Positions 8,619-14,955 of a DNA stretch of 14,983 nt are shown here, one piece after another (within the stretch, counting starts at the first letter, position 1; every line of letters starts with the position of its first letter). The notes under the pieces are model-generated. The model worked only from the letters and a program-made list of their open reading frames with translations. It ran no database searches and was not told the DNA's origin. Source of the stretch: Leptotrichia sp. oral taxon 215 (GTDB lineage: Bacteria > Fusobacteriota > Fusobacteriia > Fusobacteriales > Leptotrichiaceae); assembly GCA_905371725.1 (NCBI GenBank), contig CAJPML010000003.1, forward strand, positions 1 through 14,983. The letters run 5' to 3'. The position numbers and the translations under genes are program-made.

Positions 8619-9953
8619 TTAATTCATTAAGTTAGCTCTCAGTTTTTCCATCATTTCATTAACTTCCTTTTGCCATTGTTCAGGTGTTTTTGTACCATTA
8701 ACAACAGAATTGAAAGTTCCATACAATGTTCCTTTAAAATCAATACCTTCAACAGGTTTTGTAGTCGCAAATCCACCAACAAGTGCTTTTGCTCCATTTT
8801 TATAGATATCATAGAATATTCTGTTTTCTTCACTCAATTTGTCATATGGATAATTGCTTATAGGTTGTACTGCGTTATATTTTGCAAAAATTTCTGCTGC
8901 TTTGTCAGAATACAGAAAAGCTATAAATTCTTGTGCTTCTTTTACATTTTTAGCCGCTTTTGGAACCCATATCTGTTCAAAATAGCTTAATGCATATTTG
9001 TCTCCACCTTGTGCAAATGCAGGATAAGGTGCCATTCCCCATTTAAAATCTTTAGGTGTTGTTTCAGCCATTTCTCCTACTATCCAGCTTCCATTAGGCA
9101 TAAATAAAGCTTTATCATCAAGTACAAGCTGCTGATTCTTTTTAAATCCTTCATTAGTAGCATTTGCAACAGTTGTAGGCTCTACATATTTAGCAATTTT
9201 TCCAAGTGTAGCAAAAACTTCTGTCATTTCAGGAGAATTCCATATTCCCTCTTTAAAGTTCATTGTATCTTTAAATAGCTGTTCTCCACCTTTTCCAGCT
9301 ATAATTGAAGGCAAAAATGAATCTAGATATCCTGTTGTTGGATATGTAAATAATGAAATTTTCTTTTCCTTCGCTTTTTCAGCTAGCGCAAACATTTCAT
9401 CCCACGTTGCAGGAACTTGCCATCCATTTTTTTCAAACAGAGCCTTATTGTAGAATAATCCTGTAGGACTATAGAACATAGGCATTAAATATACTTTACC
9501 ATCTGAATATGGATTTGTAATTGTATTTCCTGTAAATCCAGCCATTAATTTCTCTTTTACAGTTTTTTCTTCTCCCGGAACTTTAGTATCCATTACAGGA
9601 GTTAAATCTGCAAGTTCTTTTTCCTTTACAAAGTTTTCTGGAATTCCATCTTTTCTTCCCATTGCAAGCATAATTACATCAGGATAATCTTCTGCCTGAA
9701 ATTTTGCTGGAAGACTTGCTTCAATGTCCTTAGCCTGTGTCAGCTCAATTTTTACATTTGGATTTACTTTTTTGTATTCCTCAATTATTTCAGGCCACAT
9801 TTTATCTCCATAACCTGATTCAAGAGCCGACATTTTCAATACAACTTCTTTTCCTCCTGAAGAAGCTTCCTCTTTCTTTTCTTCTTTCTTCTCGCTACAT
9901 GCCATTAAAACGATTATACTTATTAATGACATCAATAATAGTTTAACCTTCAT
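8619..9953 (-). CDS. Sugar-binding lipoprotein of the ABC importer (NgcE/CPR_0540-like)
   Basis: 444-residue extracytoplasmic solute-binding protein. The N-terminus MKVKLLLMSLISIIVLMAC ends in a lipobox with C19 as the lipidated cysteine, followed by a Lys/Glu-rich linker (20-33) and then the binding domain from about residue 36. Motifs such as GKVYLMPMFYSPTGLFYNKALFEKNGW and ATWDEMFALAEKAKEK are typical of CUT1 cluster 1 binding proteins. The overall look resembles NgcE-type N-acetylglucosamine/chitobiose binders and the CPR_0540 family that I recall as often found beside GH112 phosphorylases; that placement is from memory and unverified. The start has TAGGAGG 7 nt upstream. It is the first gene after the 592-bp regulatory region and is followed by a large hairpin. 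Likely ligand: galacto-N-biose and/or lacto-N-biose (inference). Confidence 0.9.
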   Translation of the reverse strand: MKVKLLLMSLISIIVLMACSEKKEEKKEEASSGGKEVVLKMSALESGYGDKMWPEIIEEYKKVNPNVKIELTQAKDIEASLPAKFQAEDYPDVIMLAMGRKDGIPENFVKEKELADLTPVMDTKVPGEEKTVKEKLMAGFTGNTITNPYSDGKVYLMPMFYSPTGLFYNKALFEKNGWQVPATWDEMFALAEKAKEKKISLFTYPTTGYLDSFLPSIIAGKGGEQLFKDTMNFKEGIWNSPEMTEVFATLGKIAKYVEPTTVANATNEGFKKNQQLVLDDKALFMPNGSWIVGEMAETTPKDFKWGMAPYPAFAQGGDKYALSYFEQIWVPKAAKNVKEAQEFIAFLYSDKAAEIFAKYNAVQPISNYPYDKLSEENRIFYDIYKNGAKALVGGFATTKPVEGIDFKGTLYGTFNSVVNGTKTPEQWQKEVNEMMEKLRANLMN

Positions 9954-9998
9954 TTTCTTCCTCCTAAATAATGAAATTTTTTTTCATTTTATACCTAA

Positions 9999-10004
9999 AT
10001 TATA
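9999..10004 (-). promoter_or_regulatory. Candidate proximal -10 element
   Basis: A perfect TATAAT on the minus strand, about 45 nt before the binding-protein start codon. The best -35 match is weak: TTGCTT at 16 nt spacing, 3 of 6 consensus bases. It could be a secondary promoter, or chance in an AT-rich region. Confidence 0.25.
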
Positions 10005-10146
10005 ACTTATTTTTCCAAAAAAGCAAGAGATAAAACAGAAACGATATTAATTTTTTAAGATTTTAATATTTATTTTCACTCATATTCAGCTTTATTTTTA
10101 CTTCAACTATCGTAACAAATCTGTAGTTATATTACACTACTTTCTT

Positions 10147-10214
10147 TGCCAAATTTCATATTTTTCAAAAATATGATGAAAAAAACTATCATCACAATTT
10201 TGTGCCAAAATTCA
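10147..10214. repeat. Pair of 12-bp direct repeats in the leader
   Basis: TGCCAAATTTCA (10147-10158) and TGCCAAAATTCA (10203-10214) share 11 of 12 positions, lie in the same orientation 56 bp apart, and are both followed by T-rich runs, so similarity extends to about 17 of 21 positions. Spacing is close to a whole number of helical turns. Function unknown; a regulator-binding pair is possible. Confidence 0.45.
10156..10194 (-). promoter_or_regulatory. Overlapping alternative hairpins in the leader
   Basis: On the minus strand TGATGA (from 10189-10194) can pair with TCATCA (from 10174-10179), followed directly by TATTTTT. The last three bases of that arm and the U-run can instead form a second stem, TCATATTTTT with AAAAATATGA (10176-10156, one-base centre). 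The two structures cannot form together, a layout reminiscent of attenuation, but both stems are AT-rich and weak. Confidence 0.3.
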
Positions 10215-10272
10215 ATTTTTTTATCTACCTTAAAAAATTCTTACGTAGGTTTTCTATTTTTAATCTCTATAT

Positions 10273-10284
10273 TGGTACATACCA
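10273..10284. promoter_or_regulatory. Predicted GntR/NagR-type operator
   Basis: Inverted repeat TGGTA-CA-TACCA, matching the TGGT-N4-ACCA half-site pattern known for NagR/DasR regulators of the GntR/HutC family. It occupies about +6 to +17 relative to the start predicted from the promoter at 10296-10323, a position where a bound repressor would block initiation or early elongation. The GntR gene at the left end of the window is the natural candidate to bind it. Confidence 0.6.
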
Positions 10285-10295
10285 TTTTCAATATA

Positions 10296-10323
10296 ATTAT
10301 AGTATGATTTTCTATTTTGTCAA
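10296..10323 (-). promoter_or_regulatory. Sigma-70 promoter for the importer/phosphorylase/nagBA operon
   Basis: Minus-strand TTGACA at 10318-10323 and TATAAT at 10296-10301, both perfect consensus, separated by 16 bp. Expected transcription start near 10289. It lies about 345 bp upstream of the binding-protein start codon, with no other gene between. Confidence 0.75.
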
Positions 10324-10364
10324 TAACCTTATCTAAAAAAATTTTATACTAATTTATAAGTTAA

Positions 10365-10404
10365 AAGCACATATAATCATTCAATTTTCTTGATTTATGT
10401 GCTT
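10365..10404. repeat. Imperfect inverted repeat upstream of the operon promoter
   Basis: AAGCACATA-t-AATCA (10365-10379) pairs with TGATTTATGTGCTT (10391-10404): 14 pairs with one bulged base and an 11-nt loop. On the minus strand it is followed by only TTTT before AAC, and on the plus strand by CTTTTATTT. It sits about 40 bp upstream of the -35 box and beyond the terminator at 10480-10529. Could be a backup terminator or a binding site. Confidence 0.45.
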
Positions 10405-10479
10405 CTTTTATTTATATCATTCCTATATTTATAATTAACAATTTATTATTTCTTCTTTCAACTAATTCGAAAAAATTTT

Positions 10480-10529
10480 CTATTAATTGCTATTTTATTT
10501 ACTAATTCCATACTTATAGCAATTAATAG
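10480..10529 (-). terminator. Terminator-like inverted repeat after the aminopeptidase gene
   Basis: Perfect 14-bp inverted repeat: CTATTAATTGCTAT (10480-10493) and ATAGCAATTAATAG (10516-10529), 22-nt loop. On the minus strand the second arm is followed by AAAA and then six T. It begins 16 nt past the stop of the aminopeptidase gene, so it most likely ends that transcript and insulates the downstream operon. The long loop is unusual for an intrinsic terminator. Confidence 0.65.
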
Positions 10530-10545
10530 CTCTATTTTTATAACC

Positions 10546-11790
10546 TTAAAATGCCCAGTTTCCTTTTCTAAATACAGGTTCCCTTGTTCCATCTTCATTT
10601 ATTCCATCTATATCCATTTCAGCATCGCCTATCATAAAATCCACATGAGAAATTGAACTGTTCACATGTGCCTTATCAAGCTCTTCTTCGCTCATATTTG
10701 AACCATTTACAACATTTGTTGGATATGCAGCTCCTAAAGCCAGATGGTTTGCAGCATTTTCATCAAATAATGTCTGATAGTAAAGCAGTCCTGAATTTGA
10801 TATAGGTGAATCATTTGGAACAAGTGCAACTTCTCCTATTCTTCCTGATCCTTCATCTGTTTCAATCAGCTGTTTTAAAATGTCATAACCTTTTTCTGCT
10901 TCAAAATCCACAACTTTTCCATCTTTGAAGGTAAGCTTGAAGCCATCAATTATATTTCCCTGATAAGATAAAGGTTTTTTATTTGAAACATATCCATCTA
11001 CTCTATATTTATCTCCTGCAGTGAATATTTCCTCTGTTGGCATGTTAGGCATAAAATCTGCACCTTTTTCATTTTTACTTCCTGCAGCTATCCATACATG
11101 ATTTTCAGGAAGTCCTACAACAAGGTCTGTTCCTTCCGATTTATAATGTAGCGCTTTGTAGGCTTTTTTATTAAGATATTCCGCCTTTTCAGTTAATTTT
11201 CTGCTATGTTCCTTCCATGCTTCTACCGGATTTTCCTTATCAACTCTTATTGTTTCCAGTATAGAATCAAGCAGTTTTGCCTGCGCCTTTTCAACATCAC
11301 TTTCTTCAGGGAATACAAGTTTTGCCCATTCTGGCGAAGGATAGCTTACTATAGTCCATGAATTTACATCATTCATCACACGTGAACGGTAGTATTTTAA
11401 AGCAGCTCCTCTATTTTTAGCATATGTTCCAAGTTTTTCTGCATCAATCCCTGAAAATAGATTAGGAGAACTGCTTAAAATATGAATAAAAACTACATTA
11501 TTATCTAAATAGTCATTTATTTCATCTACAGTCCATTCTGGAATATTTGAATATTCTTCGGTTGATTTATATTCAGCATGCATACGGCTCAGCTTATCAT
11601 CAGTAAGTTTTATATTTACATCACATGCTCCTGCTTTGTATGCCTTTTCAGTTACTTTATAAACCAGCGGCAATGAATCTGTTGTACAGTTTATCCAGAC
11701 TTTCTGCCCCTTCTGAACATTCGCTCCTATTTTTATAATTACTTCCGCAAATTTTTCCAATTTTTTATCAAAATTTTCTACATATTTCAT
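10546..11790 (-). CDS. M29-family aminopeptidase (PepS/AmpS-like)
   Basis: 414-residue cytoplasmic metallo-aminopeptidase releasing N-terminal amino acids from short peptides. Candidate metal ligands are spaced as in Staphylococcus aureus AmpS: E253 in MPTEEIFTAGD, E320 in GRIGEVALVPNDSPI, H349 in ANHLALG, and H382/D384 in SSISHVDFMIG, within one position of the known numbering. Length is normal for the family. The start has a GGCAGG site 6-7 nt upstream. It follows yhcH by 48 nt, but a TGC-TATACT extended -10 in that gap suggests its own promoter, and a terminator-like repeat closes it. It has no known step in sialic acid breakdown; one possible link is use of mucin peptides, but chance adjacency is as likely. 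Confidence 0.92.
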   Translation of the reverse strand: MKYVENFDKKLEKFAEVIIKIGANVQKGQKVWINCTTDSLPLVYKVTEKAYKAGACDVNIKLTDDKLSRMHAEYKSTEEYSNIPEWTVDEINDYLDNNVVFIHILSSSPNLFSGIDAEKLGTYAKNRGAALKYYRSRVMNDVNSWTIVSYPSPEWAKLVFPEESDVEKAQAKLLDSILETIRVDKENPVEAWKEHSRKLTEKAEYLNKKAYKALHYKSEGTDLVVGLPENHVWIAAGSKNEKGADFMPNMPTEEIFTAGDKYRVDGYVSNKKPLSYQGNIIDGFKLTFKDGKVVDFEAEKGYDILKQLIETDEGSGRIGEVALVPNDSPISNSGLLYYQTLFDENAANHLALGAAYPTNVVNGSNMSEEELDKAHVNSSISHVDFMIGDAEMDIDGINEDGTREPVFRKGNWAF

Positions 11791-11825
11791 TTATTTTCCT
11801 GCCTTTCCTATTTTGTTATAAAAAT

Positions 11826-11834
11826 AGTATAGCA
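11826..11834 (-). promoter_or_regulatory. Extended -10 promoter candidate for the aminopeptidase gene
   Basis: Minus strand TG-C-TATACT: an extended -10 (TGn) plus a 5-of-6 -10 hexamer, about 35 nt before the aminopeptidase ATG. The -35 region, inside the end of yhcH, is poor (TGTAAA), which extended -10 promoters tolerate. Predicted leader is about 28 nt. Confidence 0.4.
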
Positions 11835-11838
11835 CAAA

Positions 11839-12297
11839 TTATAAAAGATTTACATCTATTTTAAATACTACTTTTTTTACATTTTCAGATTTTTCCACTT
11901 GTAATCCCGGCATGTGAACATCTTCCGGATAAAATACAAGTACATCTCCCGCTTTTAGCAACACTCTAAATAATTCAGGACCTTTATGTTTCAAAAAATC
12001 ATTTTCAACATGTCTTTCTTCCTCTTCAAGGTTATGGATATTATTAACTGCAATATACTCCTGACCTTCAAGCATTATCTGAACATCAAGATATTTAAGA
12101 TGGCTTTCCCACATTCCCTTGTCTTCAGATTTAGTATTATAATTATCTATATTCATTTTTATTTCTGTTCCTGGAACCTCATATTTTCCAGGCTCATATT
12201 TTTTAAGGTCATTTTCTCCTGTAAATTTTATACATTCATATATTTTCTTTGAAAGACTTTTATTTTGCAATTCATCTTTTAAATTGGTAAAAATCAT
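11839..12297 (-). CDS. nanQ: YhcH/NanQ-family sialic acid anomerase-type protein
   Basis: 152 residues, full length for the YhcH/EbgC (DUF386) cupin family. Conserved polar residues line up: E64 and H66 in ESHLKYLD, D71, Q73, E80 in the D-x-Q...G-x-E segment, and FYPEDVHMP at 122-130. E. coli YhcH has been reported to speed anomer interconversion of sialic acid so that the lyase receives its usable form; that is family knowledge, and the sialic acid context (nanA, nanE) agrees. The start has GGGAGAGG upstream, and it follows nanE by 44 nt with no terminator. Some family members act on other sugars, so the precise substrate is inferred. Confidence 0.85.
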   Translation of the reverse strand: MIFTNLKDELQNKSLSKKIYECIKFTGENDLKKYEPGKYEVPGTEIKMNIDNYNTKSEDKGMWESHLKYLDVQIMLEGQEYIAVNNIHNLEEEERHVENDFLKHKGPELFRVLLKAGDVLVFYPEDVHMPGLQVEKSENVKKVVFKIDVNLL

Positions 12298-12341
12298 ATT
12301 TTTCCTCTCCCAGCGTGTATATTATTATATATTAAATTCCA

Positions 12342-13034
12342 TTACTTCATTCCATTGACAAATCTCTGGGCAATTTCAAGAGGTCTTGTTATTGCACCAC
12401 CTACTACCACTGCATAAGCTCCTAGCTCAAGCATTTTTTTAGCCTGTTTAGGCTCGTGTATTTTTCCTTCAGCTATTACAGGGATAGATAAATTTTTTAC
12501 TAATTTTTCTACAAGTCCGAAATCAGGTCCATCAGATTTTTCACTATATGGAGTATATCCGCTAAGTGTTGTTCCTACAAAATCTACTCCTGCCTTTTCA
12601 GCATTCATTCCTTCTTCAAATGTTGAAATGTCTGCCATAAGTAAAATTTTCGGATACTTTTCCTTTATCTGTTTTATAAATTCATTTATTGTCTGACCGT
12701 CCACTCTTTCCCTTAAAGTACAATCCAAAGCTACTATATCTGCTCCTGCTTCCATAAGTTCATCTATTTCCTTCATAGTGACTGTTATATGCTGAGGAAA
12801 TCCTTCATATACTTTCTTTATAAGCCCTATTACAGGTAAACTAACCTTTTCTTTTATACCTTTTACATCAAGCACTCCATTTGTTCTTATTCCTGCCGCT
12901 CCCGCCTGTTCTGCAGCCAGAGCCATAAGCGGCATGAAACTTCCGTTTTCTATATACAAAGGCTCTCCAGGTAATGCCTGACAGGAAACTATCAGTTTCC
13001 CTTTTATTTTTTTCAGTATTTCATCTTTGTTCAT
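12342..13034 (-). CDS. nanE: N-acetylmannosamine-6-phosphate 2-epimerase
   Basis: Cytoplasmic TIM-barrel enzyme converting ManNAc-6-P to GlcNAc-6-P. Typical length at 230 residues. Family motifs run in order: [13 protein letters not shown] (14-26), AAGIRTNG (46-53), PVIGLIKK (67-74) with K73 as the likely catalytic lysine, [16 protein letters not shown] (98-113), [11 protein letters not shown] (154-164), IAEGKI (187-192) with E189 as the likely catalytic glutamate, and [13 protein letters not shown] (210-222). Translation start is unusual: no Shine-Dalgarno lies within 15 nt of the ATG, but AAAGGAGG sits 43 nt upstream with a hairpin between that would bring it to about 9 nt. It follows the RpiR gene by 69 nt and precedes yhcH by 44 nt. 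The kinase that would supply its substrate is not in the window. Confidence 0.95.
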   Translation of the reverse strand: MNKDEILKKIKGKLIVSCQALPGEPLYIENGSFMPLMALAAEQAGAAGIRTNGVLDVKGIKEKVSLPVIGLIKKVYEGFPQHITVTMKEIDELMEAGADIVALDCTLRERVDGQTINEFIKQIKEKYPKILLMADISTFEEGMNAEKAGVDFVGTTLSGYTPYSEKSDGPDFGLVEKLVKNLSIPVIAEGKIHEPKQAKKMLELGAYAVVVGGAITRPLEIAQRFVNGMK

Positions 13035-13082
13035 TTCTATCTTGTATGATAAATATATAAAATATTTATCTATACATCCTCC
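13035..13082 (-). promoter_or_regulatory. Split ribosome-binding region of nanE: distant Shine-Dalgarno plus spacer hairpin
   Basis: On the minus strand GGAGG (13078-13082) is followed by one A, then a stem of 14 pairs with one bulged base (arms 13062-13076 and 13043-13056, loop ATAAA), then AGATAGAA and the ATG. Linear distance from GGAGG to ATG is 43 nt; with the stem folded it is 9 nt, the usual optimum. An ATG directly after GGAGG opens a four-codon frame (M-Y-R-stop) too close to be used efficiently. The same palindrome could instead be a DNA operator. Confidence 0.5.
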
Positions 13083-13103
13083 TTTCTTTGTTATTTTTAT
13101 TTC

Positions 13104-13925
13104 CTATTTAATTCCGCTATTTTTTCTTACTACAGCTTCTGCCGTGTTATGTTTCATTTTTAGTGATTCATCCTTATTCTGCAGGGCATAACCTGTACAC
13201 AGCACATCTATTATGTATAGCTGGGACATTTTTGCAATCAGTGATCCCCCATCGATAAGCGTTTCCCTTCCTGCTGTCAGTAGGACATGGTTTGCCATCT
13301 GTGCTGCAGGTGATAAAATATGATTTGTAATTACTATTATCTTACTTTTATTCTTTTTAGTCACTGCCAGTGTTTCCAGAATATCAGGAGTATCTCCCGA
13401 AAGGCTCACTGCTATTATTACATCATTTTTACCTGTAACTGCCGCACTCATTACCTGAAAATGAGTATCAGTGTATGCAAATGCTGTCTTTCCAAATCTT
13501 AAAAGCTTATTCTGAAGTTCCTGTACAGCCAATCCTGAAGAACCGACACCATACAAAAATAGTCTTTCCGCCTTCTCAATCAAATTTATCGACTTATCAA
13601 GCTGCTTTCTATCAATGAGTATTTTGGTATTTGCGATTGTATTGTTTATATTTGCTTCAATATTGTCTATATAATCTTCATATGTTGTTTCAATTATAGG
13701 AAAATCTTCTTTGGCAATATTTATTTTTAAATCCTGAAACCCATTAAATCCTATTTTTTTTACAAATCTTACTATAGTTGCTTCACCTACATTGATTTTT
13801 CTGCCGATTTCCTGAAGTGACTGATAACTTATTTTACCCTTTTCTTCAAGTATATAGTCCGCCACTTTTTTCTCCTGCTTGCTCAAAGAGGGATAAAATG
13901 ACTCTATAATATTGATATATTTCAT
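13104..13925 (-). CDS. RpiR-family regulator with SIS domain, probable regulator of sialic acid genes (NanR-like)
   Basis: 273-residue transcription factor. Residues 1 to about 77 form the RpiR helix-turn-helix: LSKQEKKVADYILEE, then SLQEIGRKINVGEATIVRFVKKIGFNGFQDLK. Residues about 105-250 form a SIS sugar-phosphate-binding domain, with GVGSSG at 126-131 and SLSGDTPD at 174-181. Its place between nanA and nanE suggests it senses a pathway phosphosugar such as ManNAc-6-P or GlcNAc-6-P, as proposed for RpiR-type NanR proteins; whether it represses or activates cannot be told. The start has GAAGGAGG upstream. The 112-bp gap to nanA carries two inverted repeats that may be its operators. Confidence 0.9.
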   Translation of the reverse strand: MKYINIIESFYPSLSKQEKKVADYILEEKGKISYQSLQEIGRKINVGEATIVRFVKKIGFNGFQDLKINIAKEDFPIIETTYEDYIDNIEANINNTIANTKILIDRKQLDKSINLIEKAERLFLYGVGSSGLAVQELQNKLLRFGKTAFAYTDTHFQVMSAAVTGKNDVIIAVSLSGDTPDILETLAVTKKNKSKIIVITNHILSPAAQMANHVLLTAGRETLIDGGSLIAKMSQLYIIDVLCTGYALQNKDESLKMKHNTAEAVVRKNSGIK

Positions 13926-13982
13926 ATAGCGTCCTCCTTCATAAATTTACTATATCCCTGTTTTTCTCAAATTATTCATTTT

Positions 13983-13996
13983 TTCCATAAATGGAA
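13983..13996. repeat. Short inverted repeat TTCCAT-AA-ATGGAA
   Basis: Six-bp arms around a two-base centre in the nanA-rpiR gap. Too tight for a good RNA hairpin, no T-tract on the minus strand; more like a dimeric protein site. Low certainty. Confidence 0.3.
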
Positions 13997-13999
13997 GTA

Positions 14000-14030
14000 T
14001 GAGGGTATAACAATAAACCCTCATTGACAA
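14000..14030 (-). promoter_or_regulatory. Inverted repeat overlapping a weak promoter between nanA and rpiR
   Basis: ATGAGGGT/ACCCTCAT arms (8 bp, ten-base loop, 13999-14024), notably G+C-rich for this region. On the minus strand TTGTCA (14025-14030) and TATACC (14004-14009) at 15-bp spacing form a weak promoter with the repeat lying across spacer and -10. No T-tract follows, so a simple terminator is less likely. It begins about 14 bp past the nanA stop. Could be an operator controlling rpiR-nanE-yhcH, or an RNA-processing hairpin. Confidence 0.35.
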
Positions 14031-14037
14031 TTTATTT

Positions 14038-14955
14038 CTATTTTACTTTTTCAATAAGATCTTCTATTTTCTTGTTTAATTTCTGTAATTTTTCCTTTAC
14101 TGCTTCATCAGTTATAGGAAGCATAGGTAATCTAGGGATTCCTGTTTCTACTCCTCTTAAATGAAGGATATATTTACATGCTCCATACAGTGATCCTACA
14201 GAAAGCAGACCTTTTATAATTTCATTTACTTCATTTTGCAATTCTCTTGCCTTATTAATTTCCTGGTTATTCATATATTCATTAAGCTTCATGAACAGTT
14301 CAGGCATAACTCCATATGTTCCTCCAATTCCTGCATCTGCTCCTATAGCTCTTCCAGCTACAAACTGTTCATCTGGACCATTAAATACAAGAAAATCCTT
14401 TCCACCTACTGCTTTAAACTGCTGTAATTCAAAAGTACTTTCTGATGAACATTTTATTCCTATTACCTTTTCCTGTTTAGCCATTTCTTCAAATAAACTC
14501 ATTGGCAAGTTAAATCCTGTCGTCTGTGGGATATGATATATTATGAATGGCAAATCTGTACTGTCTATCATTGCCTGCCAGTGAGCCTTCACTGATTGAG
14601 GTGAAAGTCTGTAATATACTGCCGGTATTGATGATACTGCATCTGCTCCCATTTTTGCAGCATGCTGTGCCAGTCTTACGCTTTCAGGTGTAGAATTTGC
14701 TCCTACATGAACAATAATTGTAAGTTCCTTTCCTACTTCCTCCATCACTGCTTCAACAACAAGTTTTCTTTCTTCTTCACTCTGAAGGACACCTTCTCCT
14801 GAACTTCCTCCTACATACAGTCCTTTAACTTTTTTATCTGCATAATATCTTGCAAGCTTTTTCACTCTTTCCCTGTCTACATTTCCATTGTCATCATAGG
14901 CTGAATACATCGCCATAAAAATACCTTTAAATTTTTCCAAGTCTACTCTCATCAT
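14038..14955 (-). CDS. nanA: N-acetylneuraminate lyase (DapA/NanA superfamily)
   Basis: Class I aldolase cleaving Neu5Ac to ManNAc and pyruvate in the cytoplasm. 305 residues, normal length. Schiff-base lysine K168 in GIKCSSES, catalytic tyrosine Y140 in IIYHIPQTTGF, carboxylate-binding GGSSGEG at 49-55, and NanA-like NGPDEQF and GADAGIGGTYGVM segments that resemble E. coli NanA more than DapA. The coding region opens ATGATG; AGGA lies 4 nt before the first ATG and 7 nt before the second (14950-14952), so the second may be the true start, one residue shorter. Only 28 bp upstream are visible, so its promoter and any gene before it are unseen. The following nanE and yhcH support sialic acid over other DapA-like reactions. 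Confidence 0.9.
   Translation of the reverse strand: MMRVDLEKFKGIFMAMYSAYDDNGNVDRERVKKLARYYADKKVKGLYVGGSSGEGVLQSEEERKLVVEAVMEEVGKELTIIVHVGANSTPESVRLAQHAAKMGADAVSSIPAVYYRLSPQSVKAHWQAMIDSTDLPFIIYHIPQTTGFNLPMSLFEEMAKQEKVIGIKCSSESTFELQQFKAVGGKDFLVFNGPDEQFVAGRAIGADAGIGGTYGVMPELFMKLNEYMNNQEINKARELQNEVNEIIKGLLSVGSLYGACKYILHLRGVETGIPRLPMLPITDEAVKEKLQKLNKKIEDLIEKVK

Larger units (their letters stand above)
9954..10289 (-). promoter_or_regulatory. Long 5' leader of the importer/phosphorylase operon
   Basis: If transcription starts about 7 nt past the -10 box at 10296-10301, the message carries about 335 untranslated nt before the binding-protein ATG. The leader holds the TGGT-N4-ACCA palindrome at its 5' end, two 12-bp direct repeats, a pair of overlapping hairpins, and near the 3' end a 7-bp inverted repeat AATGAAA/TTTCATT (9970-9988). 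Short frames in it lack ribosome sites. I do not recognise any known riboswitch class. A second, weaker promoter inside it (9999-10004) would shorten the leader to about 40 nt. Confidence 0.4.

Noticed and set aside
8651..8833. 60-residue minus-strand frame inside the binding-protein gene
   Set aside because: It lies wholly inside the well-supported lipoprotein gene in another frame, has no ribosome site and shows no recognisable protein features.
10120..10285. Short leader frames of 14 and 21 codons
   Set aside because: Neither has a Shine-Dalgarno nor runs of a regulatory amino acid, so a leader-peptide attenuator is not supported.
9954..10545. Known riboswitch, tRNA or other structured RNA gene in the large gap
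   Set aside because: No cloverleaf, no conserved riboswitch core that I recognise (including the GlcN-6-P ribozyme glmS), and AT-rich low-complexity sequence outside the repeats described.
13067..13078. Four-codon frame M-Y-R-stop right after the nanE-region GGAGG
   Set aside because: The ATG abuts the Shine-Dalgarno with no spacing, so efficient initiation is unlikely; the spacer hairpin explains the site better.
1260..14536. Many plus-strand frames of 60-106 codons opposite the genes
   Set aside because: All are antisense to confidently identified genes, rich in Phe, Ser, Cys and Ile as expected for the reverse of AT-rich coding sequence, and lack ribosome sites or family motifs.
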